Below are positions 6,797 through 15,315 of a stretch of 40,128 bases of DNA, in pieces. The DNA is taken from positions 1 to 40,128 of IMG/VR virus record IMGVR_UViG_3300031643_000004, one strand, 5' to 3'. A model generated the notes under the pieces. It had not been told where the DNA came from, searched no databases, and was given only the letters and a program-made list of their open reading frames with translations. The stretch comes from a virus. Position 1 is the first letter of the stretch. The number at the start of each line of letters is the position of its first letter. The translations under genes were made by a program, and so were the position numbers.

Positions 6797-7233
6797 TTTC
6801 TCTCACCTGCTACCTCAGCCCTGCCAGTGTCATATCCTTCGGCAAGTCCATCATTGCGTATAGAGTAGAATACCTCAAACTCCCTCTCAGTAAGGTCAAT
6901 ATCCTTCTCCCCTCTCAAGTCCTTAATGGCTTTATGGAAACTTTCCACTACCTCAGCCTTTGCCTGCTGGATAACCTGAAGTTCATCCAATACTTCTATT
7001 GCCCCCTGCTCGGCATCATTTTCTTCAGGGCTCAATACCTCAATGGCATGGGAGAGTGTCTCAATATCAACCTTTAACCCTCTAATAATAGGCTCATAAT
7101 AATCTTGGGCTTTCTGCCAGGTATCATCTCGCTGGGCTGTCATTATTGCTTCAGGGTAAGTGCTGTTGGTTCGCCAACACTTTCTAGCGATTTTCCGTTG
7201 TCTTTCATCACTCAATACACTTGGTTTATCCAT
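6793..7233 (-). CDS. Coiled-coil early protein, unknown
   Basis: 146 residues, acidic and mostly helical; a coiled coil is likely over about 50-115 (heptads rich in E, L and I). No enzymatic motif. It is the gene following the replisome organiser in the transcript, so a role in replication or its control is possible but unproven. Confidence 0.65.
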   Translation of the reverse strand: MDKPSVLSDERQRKIARKCWRTNSTYPEAIMTAQRDDTWQKAQDYYEPIIRGLKVDIETLSHAIEVLSPEENDAEQGAIEVLDELQVIQQAKAEVVESFHKAIKDLRGEKDIDLTEREFEVFYSIRNDGLAEGYDTGRAEVAGERK

Positions 7234-7284
7234 TTCTACTTACTCCTCCTTATTCGCTGTTCTTTCATTGCCTATCACCGGGAA

Positions 7285-7971
7285 TCAGCCTGTCTTTTTG
7301 CCATATTTCGACCAATTCTTCAGTATGCCAACTATATAGGGCCAGCGCGGTTGATTCTGTGCCACGGCTTCCCGAATAGCATCGTAAACCCAATCCGGCG
7401 AGTGTCGCGCGCAGGCACCTTTTATTTCGTGCTCCATATCTTCTGAGATAGTAGCCCCAAGTAAGATATTATCCTGATAAAGAGACATTACTTGTTCTAT
7501 TGTTTTTAAGAACCGAACTGGACTTTCTTCTTGTTTAGTTTCTTCTTTATTTTTAACTTTAACTTTATCTTGTTCTTTAACTTTAACTTGCGTTAGTGCT
7601 AAACCGTTTTTACTCCGTTGTAGGTCTGGGGTAAAAGGGGGGATTTGCGATTGAGCTTCTTGGTTTTTCCGCAATCCGACTTGGTGTTTTTCAAAAGTTT
7701 TCATCAATAAATATTCATTTCCGTTAACAGAATAACGAAAAATCAGCTCATTTTTTTGCAATTCTTTGAGATAATTTTCGACTTTTCGATTAGAAATGTT
7801 GCGCCGGGGGAAGACAATGCTTTTGACAGTTTGGGGATCGCCATACATTCTGCCCTCGCAGTCCAGGTGGGTGATTAGCCAGGTGAACAGGAGCCGGCAG
7901 GTGTCGTCCGAAAGGGCATCCACCTTCTCGTCCAGGCTGATAGCCTTGCTGATAAATCTACCGCGTGCCAT
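7285..7971 (-). CDS. Phage replisome organiser with winged-helix N-terminus and DnaD-like C-terminus
   Basis: 228 residues. The opening ARGRFISKAISLDEKV and the following LFTWLITHLDCEGRMYGDP are the hallmark of phage replication initiators with a winged-helix DNA-binding domain (about 1-100). A lysine-rich linker (about 115-145) leads to a DnaD-like domain ending PRWPYIVGILKNWSKYG. Such proteins bind the phage origin and recruit the host helicase. No phage helicase or loader follows, so host DnaB/DnaC-type proteins are probably used. Iteron-like repeats lie inside the linker-coding DNA. Confidence 0.88.
   Translation of the reverse strand: MARGRFISKAISLDEKVDALSDDTCRLLFTWLITHLDCEGRMYGDPQTVKSIVFPRRNISNRKVENYLKELQKNELIFRYSVNGNEYLLMKTFEKHQVGLRKNQEAQSQIPPFTPDLQRSKNGLALTQVKVKEQDKVKVKNKEETKQEESPVRFLKTIEQVMSLYQDNILLGATISEDMEHEIKGACARHSPDWVYDAIREAVAQNQPRWPYIVGILKNWSKYGKKTG
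7552..7589 (-). repeat. Two 14-bp iteron-like repeats, candidate replication origin
   Basis: TTTAACTTTAACTT (plus-strand reading) occurs at 7552-7565 and again at 7576-7589, 24 bp apart, and each copy is itself a double hexamer. The DNA around it is AT-rich and lies in the middle of the initiator gene, where many phages carry their origin. The simpler explanation is a Lys/Val-rich linker encoded by repetitive codons. Confidence 0.4.
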
Positions 7972-8377
7972 GTATAAGCTCTTTAACTAACCTTTGATGT
8001 TTTTCAGTTCGTGGTTTCTCCTTGCCACGGAGATATATAGCTTTATATAGAGCATCACTCTGAGGTTTATTGAGCATTTTAGACGGGTGGCACTTCCCTA
8101 CTGGGCAGGGTAATTCAATGCTCACTCCCAAAATACGGCAAAGGAATGGCCGGACAGGATAAATGAGACACTTTTTCTCTGAGTTAAGGTAGGGGCAATC
8201 ACCGTTCTCTGTAATGTTGAGAAAGTCCATATACTCAAGATGATGCCTCTCGCACCAGTCCTTAACATTCCTGACCTCAGCCAGGCTTGGCATTATGGGA
8301 CCGCAGCATTTCCCGCAGTTGGGCTCACAGGTAGATTGTGGGATTTGAGCGTAAATGTCTGCTAGTTTTGAGTTCAT
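7958..8377 (-). CDS. YkgJ-family cysteine-cluster protein
   Basis: 139 residues. C17, C21, C24 and C25 near the N-terminus and a later set in CPYLNSEKKCLIYPVRPFLC give the YkgJ/CxxCxxCC pattern, thought to bind zinc or an iron-sulfur cluster. Biochemical function of the family is poorly known. It overlaps the replisome organiser start by 14 bases and the upstream Cys-rich gene by four, so the three genes before the initiator are one translation unit. Confidence 0.85.
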   Translation of the reverse strand: MNSKLADIYAQIPQSTCEPNCGKCCGPIMPSLAEVRNVKDWCERHHLEYMDFLNITENGDCPYLNSEKKCLIYPVRPFLCRILGVSIELPCPVGKCHPSKMLNKPQSDALYKAIYLRGKEKPRTEKHQRLVKELIHGTR

Positions 8378-8643
8378 TTTGCTTCCAGTTCTCTAACTCT
8401 CTTATCGCTCAAATTCGCCCGTGCCTTTACACTCCCAACACCAAGGTCCCGAAGTTGATGATAGATTTCCTTCCTACGGTCATTATCCGTTGCGTTCACA
8501 AAGGCATCATATAAGGCTTGGCACTCATCCTTGCATGAACAATCGGGATTGTCAGCACAGCACCGAATTACCCGGCGCTCCATTGCCTTAGCTCCCCAAA
8601 ACCTTTCCTTTAATAATCTCAGTGTTGCCTCTGGCTTAAACAT
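8374..8643 (-). CDS. Cys-rich small protein in the DUF5131-YkgJ cassette
   Basis: 89 residues. The segment RCCADNPDCSCKDECQALY holds five cysteines in 14 residues and could bind a metal; the ends are helical and basic. It overlaps DUF5131 upstream by eight bases and YkgJ downstream by four. No family recognised. Confidence 0.7.
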   Translation of the reverse strand: MFKPEATLRLLKERFWGAKAMERRVIRCCADNPDCSCKDECQALYDAFVNATDNDRRKEIYHQLRDLGVGSVKARANLSDKRVRELEAK

Positions 8644-9562
8644 TCGGCATTTCCTGTCTTAATCGGCAATCTTTATAAAATAAGCCTTCAGGTGTTCCCT
8701 CCCCGGCAATAAGAGGAACAAGGTTATCCTTCAAAAACACCTTCACTCCCGCCTTGTCCGCAGCCTCGACAATCTCCCGCAAATCCTCGATACGGGGCTG
8801 GGCCGTGAATCTATTGCCATATCGCATCACAGCTAAGTTCCCGAAGGGGTATCTATCACATAGGGATACCATCTCTGGCAAAGTGCCAGTGCAAGCACCG
8901 GGGATGAGCCAGTTGATACCGTAAAGTGTTAGCCCTTTAGCCCACTGAGTAATTGCCTCTTGGTCGGCAGGATAATCCCCCCAAGATAGCAAGGGTTCAA
9001 GTGAAATATATTTGACTTTAGCCTGTATATCCCCAAGTTCTATGCAGGCTTCAACAAACATTTTATGATTCGTAGCCGTCACCCCCACCCAGCAATTCTC
9101 AGGGAAGGGCGAGAACTTGATTAGGTTCTGAGGCTGTTTGGTGAGAGTGTAAATCCGGTGTTGAGGATTATCCCTCATCATTTGGAGCTCAGCCATGGTC
9201 CACTCCCTCGGCCAGTAATCACCCATCCAGTCGCTCATATCATCCAGGAAGATACCAGTGGGCTTCTTCAGTTTGCTAATTTGCGCAAGTCGTTCTGGCC
9301 ACCATCGAGGATAGAAGGGGTCATTGAAAGCCGCCTTCAAGTTTGCATCGCTTCCCTCTTCCCCTCCTTCATAATCACATGCCACTAACCCATTAGCCAA
9401 ATACCTCTGCTTCAATCTTCCATGTGCCAGCTTGAAGGCATAGCAGGGAAATAACCCCCCCAAACATAAGCCCTCTGGCGTGTGGTTCCGGCAGCCCGTT
9501 TTGCTGTTTAATGTAACCCCGCGGCTGCCGTCAGGGTTAAGAACCCATTCAATACCTGTCAT
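8636..9562 (-). CDS. Phage Gp37/Gp68-like protein (DUF5131)
   Basis: 308 residues. The start TGIEWVLNPDGSRG with TGC, LC and PCYA cysteines, the YPRWWPERL and FLDDMSDW blocks, YTLTKQPQNL, CWVGVTAT and SLEPLL are the sequence signature of the Gp37/Gp68 (DUF5131) family. The family has clustered cysteines and is often described as radical-SAM-like, but its reaction is not established. An AGGAGG site lies just upstream, and a 7-bp hairpin precedes it at 9585-9607. Confidence 0.88.
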   Translation of the reverse strand: MTGIEWVLNPDGSRGVTLNSKTGCRNHTPEGLCLGGLFPCYAFKLAHGRLKQRYLANGLVACDYEGGEEGSDANLKAAFNDPFYPRWWPERLAQISKLKKPTGIFLDDMSDWMGDYWPREWTMAELQMMRDNPQHRIYTLTKQPQNLIKFSPFPENCWVGVTATNHKMFVEACIELGDIQAKVKYISLEPLLSWGDYPADQEAITQWAKGLTLYGINWLIPGACTGTLPEMVSLCDRYPFGNLAVMRYGNRFTAQPRIEDLREIVEAADKAGVKVFLKDNLVPLIAGEGTPEGLFYKDCRLRQEMPNV

Positions 9563-9584
9563 AATTACCTCCTATAAAGGGATA

Positions 9585-9607
9585 GCGGGGGTTGGTTAGG
9601 CCCCCGC
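9585..9607 (-). repeat. Inverted repeat in the leader of DUF5131
   Basis: GCGGGGG/CCCCCGC arms with a 9-base loop, 23 bases upstream of the DUF5131 start. No U-run follows on the minus strand, so it is more likely an mRNA 5' hairpin or a weak pause than a terminator. The rest of the 9563-9686 gap shows no gene. Confidence 0.55.
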
Positions 9608-9686
9608 GCCACCTAAATCAGAAAGGAGTGTGAAGAGAAAAGACGGTCATTATTCTTTGTAAGCATTCCTTCATCTACAGTAACTC

Positions 9687-10076
9687 TCAGCGCAATATCA
9701 AAATAAGACATGGATTGCGGTCCCTGGGTTTTGCTGGTGTTGGTTCGCCATCCTCCAAAGCTAACCATTCTGGCCTCCCAGCATATCGGATATCTGCTCC
9801 CTCATCTGCAAGATAGGAAATGACCCTAACCTGATATAAAGGCAATATCAAAACACTCATATTTCCTCGCTCATGTTCTAGTATTGCCTTCTTAGCCCAC
9901 TTCATGACGCCCCCTGTGAATGGCGGATTAACCCAATTCCGTTTACCCCACGGCACTTCTAGCCCATCAAATCCATCAGGGCGGGGATGTGGGCAAGGGT
10001 CAAAGTCAAAATTAAACTCTCTATTCAATTCATCCATCAAATCTGGCGGTGTAACCCAGTAATGCTTGTTATTCAT
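9687..10076 (-). CDS. Phage DNA N6-adenine methyltransferase (Dam-like)
   Basis: 129 residues. [23 protein letters not shown] and WVNPPF (catalytic NPPF at 50-53) are typical of the short phage Dam-type methyltransferases. The usual protein is longer by some 30-50 residues; this one ends soon after RNPCLILIL, but that block is also where several phage copies end. A second methyltransferase besides the one at 3764-5386. It probably methylates adenines in phage DNA against restriction. Confidence 0.85.
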   Translation of the reverse strand: MNNKHYWVTPPDLMDELNREFNFDFDPCPHPRPDGFDGLEVPWGKRNWVNPPFTGGVMKWAKKAILEHERGNMSVLILPLYQVRVISYLADEGADIRYAGRPEWLALEDGEPTPAKPRDRNPCLILILR

Positions 10077-10116
10077 TATCGCTACTACTGTATGTCATGG
10101 GATAGTTACCATATTC

Positions 10117-10512
10117 TTAGCTACCTACGGTTACCGGCTCCTTGGCCTCTTCAGCTTCGTCTAAGGAATACTGAGGGCTGCCGAAGGTTACATCTACCGT
10201 GTGCCCGGCTTGCAGGGTATAGAGAACCTTTTCCAGTTTTGCCGGCGTGCCTGCATACTCCACCTTGACTTCGGTGATAAGGTGCCGGTCAATAACTTCA
10301 CCCTCTTGCTTTTCCTCAACCAGCTTCACCTTCGCCTCCATCTTGCTTATTTGGACTTTCACTTCGATTTTAGCCATTGATTCCTCCTTTGATAATTTAT
10401 TTACGATGTCATCGCCAGTGCATTTGAGGCACAGCCCATTCTGCGCTGCACCTTTAGCTCCGCACCGGGAGCATTTAGCATCTAGGTCAATCCTAATATC
10501 AGCTTTAGCCAC
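10117..10512 (-). CDS. Zinc-finger protein with internal start encoding a second product
   Basis: 131 residues from a GTG at 10512 with an AGGAGGG site. Residues 1-45 contain a CSRCG/CLKC zinc finger. Residue 46 is a methionine (ATG at 10377) with an even better AAGGAGG site, in frame, giving an 86-residue product starting MAKIEVKVQ. Both openings (MAKADIRID and MAKIEVKVQ) look alike, so the reading frame could be a fusion of two small genes. The second half is beta-rich with an acidic tail. Function unknown. Confidence 0.65.
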   Translation of the reverse strand: MAKADIRIDLDAKCSRCGAKGAAQNGLCLKCTGDDIVNKLSKEESMAKIEVKVQISKMEAKVKLVEEKQEGEVIDRHLITEVKVEYAGTPAKLEKVLYTLQAGHTVDVTFGSPQYSLDEAEEAKEPVTVGS

Positions 10513-11203
10513 TGTTCCCTCCTATATAAACCGGTTTGCCTGTTATTTCCTGCACCTTTCGCTTGAACATATCTGCGTCAGAATTATTATCGCTCAGGTG
10601 GAGTAGGTGTATCTCTTCGACCTTACTCAAATCGTTTGCCCGGAGCATCCCAACTAGCGTCTCCAGGCTCATGTGATCCTGGAGAATTGACTGCCTGAGC
10701 TCTGATGATGGGGTGTTATCCTTGAGCAGAGGCAAGCTGTAATTCGCCTCAATCATAATGATTTGAAGATTATTGAAACGATAGGGGCAGTATGGAGTAT
10801 CTGTTATATAGACTGCTCGCTCGCCCTTACTATTTGCAAAAAGGAATCCACAGTTAGGGACATCATGCTTGAGCGGGAATGCCTTAACTGAAAAAGTGCC
10901 GATTCTGAATTGCTGGAGTAAATCAATCTCGTGGATTCTGTGTCCAGATAATCCTAAAGCCTCCCTCGTTTCGGGGAGAAGGTAAATATCTTGCCCTGCT
11001 TTTGCCGCCTCGCTTATACCAGCAGAATGGTCCCCATGGGAATGACTCAAACAAATAGCAGAATACTCCGAGGTCTTAAAGCTAAGAGCTTTTTGAACTT
11101 GCTTCCAGGGGAGACCACAGTCAAGCATAAGAGAAGTCTCTCCATCTGAAAGGGTATTCAAATTCCCTGAACTTCCACTGGCATACGACTTGAATGCAAT
11201 CAT
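10505..11203 (-). CDS. MBL-fold metallo-hydrolase in the recombination module
   Basis: 232 residues from the ATG at 11203, 14 bases after the upstream stop. S-x-GSSGN near the N-terminus, the metal motif HSHGDH at 54-59, a later H-D-V-P block and ITDTPY are those of the YycJ-like MBL fold. A longer reading from 11287 is rejected because it would lie inside the upstream endonuclease gene. MBL-fold genes adjoin recT in several Gram-positive phages, so it may be the nuclease partner of RecT. Confidence 0.85.
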   Translation of the reverse strand: MIAFKSYASGSSGNLNTLSDGETSLMLDCGLPWKQVQKALSFKTSEYSAICLSHSHGDHSAGISEAAKAGQDIYLLPETREALGLSGHRIHEIDLLQQFRIGTFSVKAFPLKHDVPNCGFLFANSKGERAVYITDTPYCPYRFNNLQIIMIEANYSLPLLKDNTPSSELRQSILQDHMSLETLVGMLRANDLSKVEEIHLLHLSDNNSDADMFKRKVQEITGKPVYIGGNSG

Positions 11204-11216
11204 ATTATAATTAGCC

Positions 11217-11735
11217 TTATTGTCTCCTGTTTTTGCCTTGTTCACTCTTTGGTATCCATCGGCAATTACTTGGTTCATAATTACCATAGGGGTTTATACG
11301 GTCTATTGTCAGATTATTCCTGTAGCCACTCGCTAATGCCCAACTCCTAAATAGCACAAAGGTTAACCACTCTGTACACACTTGAACTCCCTTTGCACCA
11401 TAGTACTTGAAACTCTTGGCATGTGGATTTCTACATCTAACAAGCATGCTCTTCCAGATAGAATGAAGCCTAACAGGAGTACTCCCGTGTGTGAGTCTGG
11501 ATTTAGCAGATATAGTTTTTAGATTACAGCCACAACTTTGAGTATGTCCACTTCGTAAATTGTATATGTGTACTATGGTTTCCTTGCCACATTCACACCG
11601 ACAAAGGAACATGCGCTTACGATACTTGCCCCAATATGTTGCTTCAGCTTCTCCAAGCACTGTTAGGTTACCGAATTTAGCCCCAGGTAATATCGGTTTC
11701 CCCCAATGGATTATTCTAGGATATATGCCTTTCAT
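11217..11735 (-). CDS. HNH-type homing endonuclease with AP2-like region
   Basis: 172 residues. RCECGKE, SGHTQSCGC, HGSTPVRLHSIWKSMLVRC and TIDRINPYGNYEPSNCRW, ending in EQGKNRR, are the pattern of phage HNH/AP2-type endonucleases that move between phage genomes. The gene is wedged between recT and the MBL-fold gene, starting directly after the recT stop (TAG-ATG). It looks like a recent free-standing insertion into the recombination module. Confidence 0.85.
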   Translation of the reverse strand: MKGIYPRIIHWGKPILPGAKFGNLTVLGEAEATYWGKYRKRMFLCRCECGKETIVHIYNLRSGHTQSCGCNLKTISAKSRLTHGSTPVRLHSIWKSMLVRCRNPHAKSFKYYGAKGVQVCTEWLTFVLFRSWALASGYRNNLTIDRINPYGNYEPSNCRWIPKSEQGKNRRQ

Positions 11736-12806
11736 CTAGAATCCCGGCTCCTCCTCCGGTCCCTTCTTGGGCCCTACCCTGACTGCCGCTACCCGTCTGT
11801 AGCAATCTGCTGGGCCTTCCGTTATCTCTGTCTGTTTTGAAAACCCAAGCTCAGCCAGCACTTGTTTTGGTTGCAAACCGAAGTCCTCAAAACATGCCTT
11901 CATCATAGCCTCTATTGTTTTAAGGCTCGCGGGATTACGGCTCGGCTTTCGTGGCTCCACGTTGTGTACCTCCACCGCTTGCTCCTCAACAATCTCCCCG
12001 GTCTCGGGATCCACATCAAGAATGTCCTTGTTGGCCTTCTCCTCGATCTCAGTTTCAATCTCAATCTCAGTTTGCTCTTCGTCTGCGCGGTTAAAATGCT
12101 CCAGGAATAGATTATCGTCAGAGCTAGAATTGATAAGCGCCTTACAAGCCCGGTTGGTTACGGTGCGCTTCGCCATTTCTTCAGGGAATTGAGAATGTAC
12201 TGAAGTAGGCGCATCAGGGTCCATCTTCGATTTAGCCCATGCCTTTTTTATCTGAGCAATGGTCATAATCTCGGTAAACGAGGGCTTATCATTGCTGAAC
12301 TCAATCACGCAATAAGCGGCCACGATAGCGCCTGGCTTGACATTCCCGATCTTCTGCGTGTGCTTGGACACAGTTTTCCGGTTGTGGGAGATCGCATATT
12401 CAAACTCGTCCCCTTCGTAAACGACCTCTGCCCAAATATCACTTGCTCCCGCTACCCTCTGAGCTACTGCCATGGTGCCGAAGTAACTCCTCTGGCATAC
12501 GAGCTTTTGCCCGTATGCGATGAAGTAGCATTGATCCTTGCCAGGGTTTAACCCCTGGACAGCCATATCGAGAAGGGCATTTGCTATACTAGCTTGAGAA
12601 CACACCTGGAGAACCGGGCGCTTTTCCCTATCAACTGCTTCCTGGAGCGCCAACCAAGCAGACTTCAAGGCGTTCTCGATACTGTAGTTCGCAGGTAAGA
12701 CCAGTTCCCTGTTATCTGTGTAGGTCCGCAACTTTGAAGTTACGAGCGCCACTACATCAAATGGCTTACCTACAGCCGTTTCCTTTTTCTCCGTTGGTTT
12801 TTCCAT
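11736..12806 (-). CDS. recT: RecT single-strand annealing protein
   Basis: 356 residues. The core shows RecT signatures: NALLDMAVQGLNPGKDQCYFI, QRSYFGTMAV, GDEFEY, SFTEIMT and KAWAKS, with FPEEMAKRTVTNRACK behind. The C-terminal 100 residues are acidic and then basic, longer than in the plain RecT fold. It anneals single-stranded DNA during phage recombination. The start overlaps the preceding stop by one base; the usual RecE exonuclease is absent, the MBL-fold protein and Rad50-like ATPase being its neighbours. Confidence 0.93.
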   Translation of the reverse strand: MEKPTEKKETAVGKPFDVVALVTSKLRTYTDNRELVLPANYSIENALKSAWLALQEAVDREKRPVLQVCSQASIANALLDMAVQGLNPGKDQCYFIAYGQKLVCQRSYFGTMAVAQRVAGASDIWAEVVYEGDEFEYAISHNRKTVSKHTQKIGNVKPGAIVAAYCVIEFSNDKPSFTEIMTIAQIKKAWAKSKMDPDAPTSVHSQFPEEMAKRTVTNRACKALINSSSDDNLFLEHFNRADEEQTEIEIETEIEEKANKDILDVDPETGEIVEEQAVEVHNVEPRKPSRNPASLKTIEAMMKACFEDFGLQPKQVLAELGFSKQTEITEGPADCYRRVAAVRVGPKKGPEEEPGF

Positions 12807-13162
12807 TATTCAATTCCTCCTTTTTTAGCTTTTACCTCATCCCATAACTTCCTCAGGCCAACTGCTTTAGTTTCACTACCCTTTAGTTCTTCTGCAAGCC
12901 TGACAAAATCTACAGGAACTCCACTGACAGCCGAGGACATTGCCTTTAGAAACTTTAAGTCAATATTTATTCGTTCTTTTTCTTCTTCAGTAGCCTCCAT
13001 CATCACTGCCACAATAGCCAGCTTAAATTGACCTTCCTCATCGAGAACACACCAGTGCCCTAATGCAGCTCGCATAGCAACCTTGAGCCTCTCTTCTAGT
13101 GGTTGTTTGGAGTCAACACCAGCTCTTAGTTCTGTTATGCCTATCATTATCCTATTATCCAT
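12806..13162 (-). CDS. Phage protein between RecT and ATPase, unknown
   Basis: 118 residues, helical, with an EEEKERINIDLKFL stretch and a basic end. An AAGGAAG site precedes the start and the stop overlaps the recT start by one base. No family recognised; co-translation with recT suggests a recombination role. Confidence 0.7.
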   Translation of the reverse strand: MDNRIMIGITELRAGVDSKQPLEERLKVAMRAALGHWCVLDEEGQFKLAIVAVMMEATEEEKERINIDLKFLKAMSSAVSGVPVDFVRLAEELKGSETKAVGLRKLWDEVKAKKGGIE

Positions 13163-13180
13163 CTGGTTCTTCCTTTTTTA

Positions 13181-13354
13181 TTACTCCTTTGTCTCGCCTG
13201 GTAGTAGTTCAGGGTTGGATACCTGGACATACTTCAGGGCTTCGATGCCTAGCTTAAGGGCTTGTTGCCCTGGAAAATTGTCCTCCAGATTGAGTCCTGC
13301 CTTGCGGTCATCATAAATAGCTTCTAATAATCTAATAGCTTCTTCTGATGTCAT
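13181..13354 (-). CDS. 57-residue protein, unknown
   Basis: Begins MTSEEAIRLLEAIYDDRK and ends LLPGETKE, helical throughout. It overlaps the stop of the Rad50-like gene by four bases (ATGA), which supports a real, translationally coupled gene. This opening is common in short phage proteins that keep the pattern EEAIRLLE, but I assign no function. Confidence 0.65.
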   Translation of the reverse strand: MTSEEAIRLLEAIYDDRKAGLNLEDNFPGQQALKLGIEALKYVQVSNPELLPGETKE

Positions 13355-15315
13355 ATTGCCACCGCTTCTTTTGCTGCTTCAATTCTAAGCACCCTGTCGG
13401 CTTCGCTCACATATAGTCTGATTTGCTGCCCCTTTGTCTGTAGTAATTGTGTGACAGCCTCAGCGTTATCTATCCATATTGGAGCGTCAAATTGGAAATG
13501 CTTGCTCAAGGTGTTAATAATGTCGAGCCCGATGTTTATTCGTGCCGAGTTATTAAGCGCTGAGCTATACGGGACCCCGAGATACATTGTTTCGCATACT
13601 TCCTCTACCCCGCCGTTCACTAGCTGGTTGAACAGCTTAAACCTTGCCAGCTCAAAGCGGCTATTTATCCTGTCCTCGAGTAGATTAACCTTTGCTCTAA
13701 CAAACTGCTCGGTGAGGTATAGTTCCCCTTCCAGTCTCTCATACTCTTTAGCCAGTGTTCTTTCCGCAGACTTCAATTCCTCAATGCGTTGCAGGCCAGC
13801 TTCGCGCTGCTTGATTTGAGCTATTGCCGATTCGCAATCCGCTATCTTTGCGTCAATGGCAGAGAGAATCAATCTCACGGCCTCGACTGCCCCGCTATTA
13901 GTAGCCTTGAGCTTCTCAATATCCAGCTCTATGGTTTGCTTTAAGGCTTGCTTCTCGGTATAGGTATCATCGTGTGCCTGAAAAGGTGCGCCTGCCTCTA
14001 TCGCTGAAACCTTGTCCTGGGCATCGGTAATCTGCTTCGCTATTACGTCTAATTGGGGTTGAGCATCGGCAATCTCTTGTTCGAGTTCAGATGTTTCATG
14101 CCTAAGCCTTTCAACTTCAGCGCCGGTGAGCTTCCCGTTCTTGGTAATCTTTTCAAGGCGCTCCGCCTTATCGCTATTAAATATAGCCAATGCCTTATCC
14201 CTAGCTGCCTCTAATTGTTCCGGCGGTAATGACTGTCCGCAAGCTGGGCAAGTATCGGACTGCTCAAAGGTAAAGTTTTCAGAGTTGGCCACACTCCAGT
14301 CCTGGCGATATGTATTCAGCGTCCCTTCAAGCACCTTGGCGCTTTCCTGGTTGGCCTCAATCCTTCGCTGCTTATTCTGTATCTCTCTCTTTAAACCGTC
14401 CGCCTCGTTTTCCAGCTTCCCTAGCTCTACCTTCGTTGATTGAGCCTCCGTGTTCATCAATGACCTGTGTTCGTTATCTATCTGAAGTATCTCGGCCTCA
14501 ATCACCCTCAACCCCTTTGTTTTCTCTGCAACCCCACCGCCGGCCTCGAGGTTCGCAAGCTCCTGAGCTTTCGCATTGCGCTTCTCTTTCAAATCCTCGA
14601 GTTCTGTTTTAAGGCTTGGGGCATTGATAGCATCGGGTAAACCACGCTGAACCTCACTAATGCGCACAGGTATCTTCTCTATATCTTTATTGATCTCTGA
14701 GCGCCTGGCTGCTATGACCTTGCGATGGTCCTCGAGCTTATGGCCATTTAGGAGCTCAGGTAGTTTTGCCAGCTTAGAATCACTGGCTATTACCTCAGCA
14801 TCGCTCAGGTCTCCGCATACTTCTAAGAGTAGCTTCCTGCGGTCCTGCCAGTGTAGAACTTCATTGAAATGCCGGGGATTGGTGAGCAGCTTAAAAGCAT
14901 CTTCATCTACGATACTGGCGATCCTAGCCTCATACTCATTCTTTTTGGTGGGCACACCGTCCAGGAAGTAGTTTGTCGTGTGGCCCGTGAATTCTCGCTC
15001 TAGGGAGCCTCGCTTCTTGGTCCAGTTCTCGGAGTAGACTTTCTTTAGGCTAAGTTGTCTCCCGCCAATTTCCAGCACACCTTCAACCTCATGCTCTAAG
15101 CCGTGGACCGGCTCCCCGTCTACTCCAAGTGTTTTGATTTCAAAGTCCTTCCGGTTGGCTGAGTCTTTATCGAATAACAGCCAGGAGAAGGCATCAAAGA
15201 GTGTTGTCTTGCCTACCGCATTCTCACCAAATATGCTCGTATCTCGACCTGCGATATCAAGAGTAAAATCCCGAATACCCTTGAAGTTTCTTAATTTAAG
15301 ATTGATAAGTTTCAT
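13351..15315 (-). CDS. Rad50/SMC-like AAA ATPase with zinc hook
   Basis: 654 residues. Walker A GENAVGKTT lies at 30-38. Two long coiled coils (about 190-350 and 370-560) flank a CPACGQ zinc hook at 356-361. The C-terminal Walker B is degenerate (IDNAE at 615-619), as in phage AAA proteins of this type. Such ATPases hold and process DNA ends. No SbcD/Mre11-type nuclease is encoded beside it; RecT, the MBL-fold protein and VRR-NUC are candidates to complete the pathway. Confidence 0.92.
   Translation of the reverse strand: MKLINLKLRNFKGIRDFTLDIAGRDTSIFGENAVGKTTLFDAFSWLLFDKDSANRKDFEIKTLGVDGEPVHGLEHEVEGVLEIGGRQLSLKKVYSENWTKKRGSLEREFTGHTTNYFLDGVPTKKNEYEARIASIVDEDAFKLLTNPRHFNEVLHWQDRRKLLLEVCGDLSDAEVIASDSKLAKLPELLNGHKLEDHRKVIAARRSEINKDIEKIPVRISEVQRGLPDAINAPSLKTELEDLKEKRNAKAQELANLEAGGGVAEKTKGLRVIEAEILQIDNEHRSLMNTEAQSTKVELGKLENEADGLKREIQNKQRRIEANQESAKVLEGTLNTYRQDWSVANSENFTFEQSDTCPACGQSLPPEQLEAARDKALAIFNSDKAERLEKITKNGKLTGAEVERLRHETSELEQEIADAQPQLDVIAKQITDAQDKVSAIEAGAPFQAHDDTYTEKQALKQTIELDIEKLKATNSGAVEAVRLILSAIDAKIADCESAIAQIKQREAGLQRIEELKSAERTLAKEYERLEGELYLTEQFVRAKVNLLEDRINSRFELARFKLFNQLVNGGVEEVCETMYLGVPYSSALNNSARINIGLDIINTLSKHFQFDAPIWIDNAEAVTQLLQTKGQQIRLYVSEADRVLRIEAAKEAVAI

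Noticed and set aside
9585-9607. Terminator before DUF5131
   Set aside because: The stem is strong but no U-run follows on the minus strand.
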